From contig CALHRD010000015.1 of assembly GCA_938038385.1 (NCBI GenBank), forward strand, positions 1 to 46,781: 46,781 bases of DNA, given 5' to 3'. This DNA comes from an uncultured Burkholderiales bacterium (GTDB lineage Bacteria; Pseudomonadota; Gammaproteobacteria; Burkholderiales; Thiobacillaceae). Both the position numbers and the translations under genes were made by a program. The notes under the pieces were generated by a model, which was not told where the DNA came from, made no database searches, and worked only from the letters and a program-made list of their open reading frames with translations. Positions 42,800 through 46,781 of the stretch are shown here, in pieces; within the stretch, counting starts at the first letter, position 1, and each line of letters opens with the position of its first letter.

Positions 42800-44689
42800 A
42801 TGTCTGCCGCCCCTGCCCTCATCGCTGCCACGGTCGCCCATCTGTCCCGCTTCGCCCCCTTCGATGCCATGGCGCCGGAGCACCTGGCCTGGCTGGCGGA
42901 ACGCCTGAAGCTGGGCTATTACGCCAGGAACGAGGTGGTGCTTTCTCCACGGCGGGGTGAGGTGGACCGCCTGTACATCATCAAGCAGGGTGTGATCCAG
43001 GGCGAGCAGGCGGCCCAGGGTGGGGCATGGCTGGAACTGCACGAGGGCGAGACCTTTCCCCTCGGTGCACTGCTGTCGAAACGGCCGGCGATCAGCACCT
43101 TCCGTGCCCAGACCGACGTGTTCTGCTATGAGCTGAAGGCGGACGACTTCCACACGCTGCTCAAACTGTCGCCACCCTTTCAGGACTTCTGCACGCGGCG
43201 CATCGCCGCCCTGCTCGCCCAGTCGCAGCGCAGCGTGCAGGCCAAGTACGCCTCCACCGTCAGCGAGCAGCAGTCCCTGGACAGCCCGCTCTCCGCCCTG
43301 GTCCGGCGCAAGCCGGTGACCTGCGGCGCCGACCTGCCCCTGCGCCAGGCCCTGGAGCGCATGCGCGACGAGCACATCGGCTCCATCGTCGTGGTGGACG
43401 CCGGGCAGCGACCCCTGGGCATGTTCACCGTGCGCGATCTGATCGGCCGGGTGGTCCTGCCCGGTGTCGATCTCGCCACCCCCATGCGCGAGGTCATGAC
43501 GCCGGACCCCATCACCCTGCCGTCCACGGCGCGCGCCTTCGAGGCGGCGCTGGCGATGGCCCGGCACGGCTTCCGCCACATCCTGCTTGCCGACGGCGGC
43601 AGGCTCACCGGCGTGGTCTCGGAAAAGGACCTGTTCTCGCTGCAGCGGGTGGGGGTGACCCAGTTGTCCGCCGCCATCCGTGGCGCCGCCGACCGTGACA
43701 GCCTGAAGCGGGCGGCCGACGACATCTTCCAGCTCGGCCACAACATGATGGCCCAGGGCGTGGCGCCCGAGCAGCTCACCCAGATCCTCACCACCCTGAA
43801 CGACCTGCTCACCCAGCGGGTGATCGAGCTGGAGTGCAACGCCTCGGACGTCTGCCGGCACAGCTTCTGCTGGCTCGCCTTCGGCTCCGAGGGCCGCCTT
43901 GAGCAGACCCTGTCCACCGACCAGGACAACGGCGTCATCTTCGTCCTCAAGCCGGGCGAGACGGCCGAGGAGGTGCGCGCCGACATCCTGCCCGTGGCCG
44001 AGCGCATCAACCGGGCCCTGGACGACTGTGGTTTCCCCCTGTGCAAGGGCCAGATCATGGCCATGAACCCCAAGTGGTGCCTGAGCCTGGACGAGTGGAA
44101 GAAGCGCTTTGCCGACTGGATCGACGCCGGCGACCCCGAGGCCCTGCTCAATGCCAGCATCTTTTTCGACTTCCGGTCTCTGGTCGGTCTGACCACGCTG
44201 GCGGAGGAGCTGCGCGCCTGGCTCCTGGCGAGAACCGTCGCCACCCCCCGATTCCTGCACCAGATGGCTGCCAACGCCCTGCGCAACCGCCCACCCCTGG
44301 GGCTGGTGCGGGACTTCGTCGTGGAGTCCGAGGGCGAGCACGCCAATACCCTGGACCTGAAGTTGAACGGCAGTACCCCCTTCGTCGACGCCGCGCGCGT
44401 CTTCGCGCTGGCCACCGGTGTCGAGGCGACCGGCACCGCTGCCCGCCTGCGCGCGGCAGGTCCGCGGCTGAACATCCCGTCCGGCGAGATCGAAGCCTGG
44501 ATCTCGGCCTTCTATTTCATACAGCTCTTGCGCCTGCGCAACCAGCACACCAAACATGAGGCGGGCATGCCCATGGACAACCGCATCAACCCCGACGACC
44601 TCAACGACCTGGACCGGCGTATCCTCAAGGAGGCCTTCCGCCAGGCGCGCAAGGTCCAGGCCCGGCTGGCCATGGACTACGAGGTTTAA
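42800..44689 (+). CDS. cNMP-binding/CBS/nucleotidyltransferase (DUF294) protein
   Basis: A 629-residue cytoplasmic protein. Domains: cNMP-binding (about 15-130), two CBS repeats (about 160-290, GSIVVVDAGQRPLGMFT and GFRHILLADGGRLTGVVSEKDL), then a GlnD-like nucleotidyltransferase domain with GSEGRLEQTLSTDQDNG (G362-S363, D374-x-D376) and a C-terminal DUF294-type substrate domain. It probably modifies a protein or nucleotide in response to a nucleotide signal. Orthologues are typically encoded beside DnaQ-like exonucleases and acetate-type symporters, as here. GAGGAG lies seven bases before the ATG at 42800; earlier in-frame starts lie in poorly conserved sequence. Confidence 0.9.
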   Translation: MSAAPALIAATVAHLSRFAPFDAMAPEHLAWLAERLKLGYYARNEVVLSPRRGEVDRLYIIKQGVIQGEQAAQGGAWLELHEGETFPLGALLSKRPAISTFRAQTDVFCYELKADDFHTLLKLSPPFQDFCTRRIAALLAQSQRSVQAKYASTVSEQQSLDSPLSALVRRKPVTCGADLPLRQALERMRDEHIGSIVVVDAGQRPLGMFTVRDLIGRVVLPGVDLATPMREVMTPDPITLPSTARAFEAALAMARHGFRHILLADGGRLTGVVSEKDLFSLQRVGVTQLSAAIRGAADRDSLKRAADDIFQLGHNMMAQGVAPEQLTQILTTLNDLLTQRVIELECNASDVCRHSFCWLAFGSEGRLEQTLSTDQDNGVIFVLKPGETAEEVRADILPVAERINRALDDCGFPLCKGQIMAMNPKWCLSLDEWKKRFADWIDAGDPEALLNASIFFDFRSLVGLTTLAEELRAWLLARTVATPRFLHQMAANALRNRPPLGLVRDFVVESEGEHANTLDLKLNGSTPFVDAARVFALATGVEATGTAARLRAAGPRLNIPSGEIEAWISAFYFIQLLRLRNQHTKHEAGMPMDNRINPDDLNDLDRRILKEAFRQARKVQARLAMDYEV

Positions 44690-44734
44690 GGCCGAGGGCA
44701 AGGCAACAGGACCGCCCCTGCCCCTCGCCCGTCC

Positions 44735-45439
44735 ATGCGCCTCCTCTCCCGCCTCCTGTGCAAGCCGCCTGCCCTCGACGAGGACCAGAAGCGCCGTCTC
44801 GCCGCCTGGCAGGCCCTGCCGGAGTCGGATCTGACCGAAGGCCTCGACCGGACCCGTTTCGTGGTGGTGGACGTGGAAAGCACCGGCCTGGACATCCGGC
44901 GCGATCGGCTCATCGCCATCGGTGCGGTGGCCGTGCAGGCGGGGCGCATCGCCCTGGCCGACAGCTTCGAGGTCATCCTGCGCCAGGAGGAGGTGAGCGA
45001 CCGGGACAACATCCTCGTGCACGGTATAGGCGGGCAGATGCAGCGTGCCGGATCGCCGCCCGCGCAGGCCCTGCTGGACTTTCTCGACTACCTGGGCAAG
45101 TCGCCGCTGGTGGCCTACCACGCGGTGTTCGACGAGACCATGATCCGGCGTGCCATGACCCGGCACCTCGGACTTGCCTGCAAGCGGCCCTGGCTGGACC
45201 TGGCCTATCTCATGCCCGCCCTGCTGCCCGATCGCGCCGGTAGCCACAAGGCCCTGGACGACTGGACCGCCCTGTTCGGCATCACCAACTACGCCCGCCA
45301 CAGCGCCCTGGCCGATGCCCTGGCCACGGCCGAGCTGCTGCTGGCCGCACTGCCCCTGGCCATGGCCAGAAAACTTGACAATTACAAGGCCCTGCAGACA
45401 CAAGAAAAGGCCGAAAGATGGCTCAATCGGGCATATTAG
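44735..45439 (+). CDS. DnaQ-type 3'-5' exonuclease (DEDD superfamily)
   Basis: A 234-residue protein: 40 residues of N-terminal helix, then an exonuclease domain with VVVDVESTGLD (D46, E48), VAYHAVFDETMI (second Asp) and HSALADALATAEL (His and Asp), giving the DEDDh set. Related to DNA polymerase III epsilon, but it lacks the polymerase-tethering region and is probably a stand-alone nuclease. It lies 45 bp after the cNMP/CBS gene, likely in the same operon. Confidence 0.92.
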   Translation: MRLLSRLLCKPPALDEDQKRRLAAWQALPESDLTEGLDRTRFVVVDVESTGLDIRRDRLIAIGAVAVQAGRIALADSFEVILRQEEVSDRDNILVHGIGGQMQRAGSPPAQALLDFLDYLGKSPLVAYHAVFDETMIRRAMTRHLGLACKRPWLDLAYLMPALLPDRAGSHKALDDWTALFGITNYARHSALADALATAELLLAALPLAMARKLDNYKALQTQEKAERWLNRAY

Positions 45440-45534
45440 AAACCACAGTTTTACTTATTCAGCGCGTTTTTCCCCTCGCGCCTGTCTCCAGCCCGGCCAC
45501 AGATAATTTCCAGTTCCCCGCCGCTCCGCTCCCC

Positions 45535-45557
45535 CCAGACCGCATGAAGCGGCCTGG
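45535..45557 (+). terminator. Hairpin in the gap before the symporter genes
   Basis: CCAGACCGC (45535-45543) pairs with GCGGCCTGG (45549-45557), with one A-C mismatch and an ATGAA loop. A TTTTT run follows about 20 bases later (near 45577-45581), farther away than ideal. It may end the exonuclease transcript. The rest of the 282-bp gap (45440-45721) holds a possible -10, TATACT (45633-45638), but no clear -35. Confidence 0.4.
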
Positions 45558-45721
45558 AGGCTTGGTCGGCAGGGCTTTTTGGCCGGATTCAAGAGTTTGT
45601 AACCCGTGGCGCTTTCCCCGCCTTGCCTGGGCTATACTCACGCCGCTGCACGTGGCTGTCTGCGCGCAGTCAGGCGGGGAGGGGGTCAGGCAGCGCCCAA
45701 ACGCTTTTGGAGGAGCACACA

Positions 45722-45985
45722 ATGCAACTAACCGACAAGCATCGTGAGTATTGGCAGAGGAATCTCCGGCTGACCGGGGTCCTGCTCGCCATCTGGTTCG
45801 TCGCCACCTACGTGGTGAGCTATTTCGCCCGCGAGCTCAACGAAATCGTCATCGCCGGTTTCCCGCTCGGCTTCTACATGGGCGCCCAGGGGGCGCTGAT
45901 CATCTACGTCCTCATCATCTGGTTCTATGCGCGCAGCATGAACAAGCTGGACAGAGAATACGGCGTACACGAGGGGGAAGACTGA
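45722..45985 (+). CDS. DUF4212 small subunit of a sodium:solute symporter
   Basis: An 87-residue protein with two transmembrane helices (about 17-36 and 56-74). The conserved YWQRNLRLTGVLLAIWF start is followed by GFPLGFYMGAQGALIIYV, as in the small symporter subunit (TIGR03647 type). GGAGGAG precedes the ATG. The large subunit starts one base after the stop. The pair is similar to the acetate/solute transporters found beside cNMP-CBS-DUF294 proteins. Confidence 0.93.
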   Translation: MQLTDKHREYWQRNLRLTGVLLAIWFVATYVVSYFARELNEIVIAGFPLGFYMGAQGALIIYVLIIWFYARSMNKLDREYGVHEGED

Positions 45986-45986
45986 C

Positions 45987-46781
45987 ATGGCCACCCAGAC
46001 CCAATCCCAGTTCTACGCCGCGCTGAAGAAGTACTACACCTTCTACACCGGCGGCTTCATCGCCTTCGTCATCGTGCTGGCCATCCTGGAACAGCTCGGA
46101 CTGAAGCCGGTGTACATCGGCTACATCTTCCTGGCCGCCACCATCGCCCTGTACGCCGGCATCGGCATCATGTCCAAGACCGCTGACGTAGCCGAGTACT
46201 ACGTCGCCGGGCGACGGGTACCGGCGGTGTTCAACGGCATGGCCACCGGCGCCGACTGGATGAGCGCGGCCTCCTTCATCGGCATGGCCGGCACCCTCTA
46301 CGCCACCGGTTATGACGGGCTGGCCTTCGTCATGGGCTGGACCGGCGGCTACGTGCTGGTGGCCCTGTTCCTGGCGCCGTATCTGCGGAAATTCGGCCAG
46401 TTCACCATCCCCGACTTCCTCGGCGCGCGCTACGGCGGCAACCTGCCGCGGCTGATCGGCGTGTTCGCCGCCATCATCTGCTCCTTCGTCTATGTCGTGG
46501 CGCAGATTTATGGCGTGGGCCTGATCACCAGCCGCTTCACCGGCCTGGAGTTCCAGATCGGCGTGTTCGTCGGCCTCGCTGGCATCCTGGTGTGCTCCTT
46601 CCTGGGCGGCATGCGCGCGGTGACCTGGACGCAGGTGGCGCAGTACATCATCCTGATCATCGCCTACATGATCCCGGTGGTGTGGCTGTCGGTGAAGCAC
46701 ACCGGCAACCCCATCCCGCAGCTCGCCTACGGCCAGGCCATCCAGGCGATCACCGCCAAGGAGAAGGAGCTCAACGACCCG
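45987..46781 (+). CDS. Sodium:solute symporter large subunit, ActP/VC_2705-like (partial)
   Basis: Partial gene: 265 codons present, cut by the window end. The SSS fold is clear: an N-terminal helix, then SKTADVAEYYVAGRRVPAVFNG (residues about 57-78, given as a description), MATGADWMSAASFIGMAGTLY and the FTIPDFLGARYGG motif. Substrate is probably a short-chain carboxylate such as acetate, inferred from family. The start ATG lies one base after the small-subunit stop codon. Confidence 0.92.
   Translation, partial: MATQTQSQFYAALKKYYTFYTGGFIAFVIVLAILEQLGLKPVYIGYIFLAATIALYAGIGIMSKTADVAEYYVAGRRVPAVFNGMATGADWMSAASFIGMAGTLYATGYDGLAFVMGWTGGYVLVALFLAPYLRKFGQFTIPDFLGARYGGNLPRLIGVFAAIICSFVYVVAQIYGVGLITSRFTGLEFQIGVFVGLAGILVCSFLGGMRAVTWTQVAQYIILIIAYMIPVVWLSVKHTGNPIPQLAYGQAIQAITAKEKELNDP

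Noticed and set aside
42650-45403. Very long antisense reading frame (about 917 codons) opposite the cNMP/CBS and exonuclease genes
   Set aside because: In GC-rich DNA the third-position GC bias opens long frames on the opposite strand. The product is low-complexity (Gly/Arg/Glu-rich), no domain is visible, and the plus-strand genes are clearly real.
45600-45640. Sigma-54-type promoter upstream of the symporter genes
   Set aside because: TGGC and TTGC strings occur, but the distance between them does not match the -24/-12 spacing.

Overview
The window is GC-rich, densely packed chromosomal DNA from a bacterium that is most likely a gammaproteobacterium. It may come from the Chromatiales-like, sulfur-oxidiser-type lineages, but no rRNA or other marker is present, so this is inference from gene content: pilT/pilU beside yggS-proC-yggT-yggU, the mreBCD-mrdA-rodA-rlpA-dacA-dat-ybeD cluster, ybeD, AmpG, DUF4124 and Rcp-type signalling proteins. 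Many neighbouring genes share ATGA, GTGA or TGATG start/stop overlaps. I saw no tRNA, rRNA, CRISPR array or intact insertion sequence.

Layout, 1-16 kb. Minus-strand bcsA-bcsB (cellulose synthase, BcsB cut by the window edge) is followed by a plus-strand ferritin-like/VIT1 iron transporter gene. That gene is bracketed by two inverted copies of a 78-bp repeat. A roughly 580-bp stretch without a convincing gene comes next. A tightly coupled minus-strand chain then runs yggS-proC-yggT-yggU-dynamin-like GTPase, with a zinc-ribbon gene at its end. Divergent from it is pilT-pilU (pilus retraction ATPases). After a convergent hairpin comes a mercury cassette: merR with a TauE/SafE-type permease on one strand, and merT, merP and a small 11-cysteine protein on the other. 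No merA is present in the window. An EVE-domain gene and a divergent conserved gene of unknown function follow.

Layout, 16-33 kb. An atypical pyruvate kinase is followed by xthA-AmpG (minus strand), and by pyrE with a DUF4124 envelope gene (plus strand). A four-gene minus-strand signalling operon comes next: a PhnD-like periplasmic binding protein, a triple-PAS histidine kinase, a single-domain receiver, and a REC-GGDEF-EAL protein. Then comes the gatCAB operon for Glu/Asp-tRNA amidotransferase. It is split: an Uma2-family gene and a type II restriction-modification pair (N4-cytosine methyltransferase plus XcyI-family endonuclease, predicted to act on CCCGGG) sit between gatA and gatB. The R-M pair is visibly AT-richer than its surroundings.

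Layout, 33-46.8 kb. This is a plus-strand cell-shape and cell-wall cluster (mreB, mreC, mreD, mrdA/PBP2, rodA, rlpA with two SPOR repeats, dacA/C, D-amino-acid aminotransferase, ybeD). It is followed by a cNMP/CBS/nucleotidyltransferase protein, a DnaQ-type exonuclease, and a two-subunit sodium:solute symporter of the acetate-permease type, which runs off the window end.

The most unusual items are the R-M system embedded in an essential operon (with the gatB ribosome-binding site created by the end of the endonuclease gene), the mercury uptake cassette without a reductase, the repeat-bracketed iron gene, the four-gene PhnD/c-di-GMP signalling operon and the atypical pyruvate kinase. I do not see a clearly new, multi-gene defence system.
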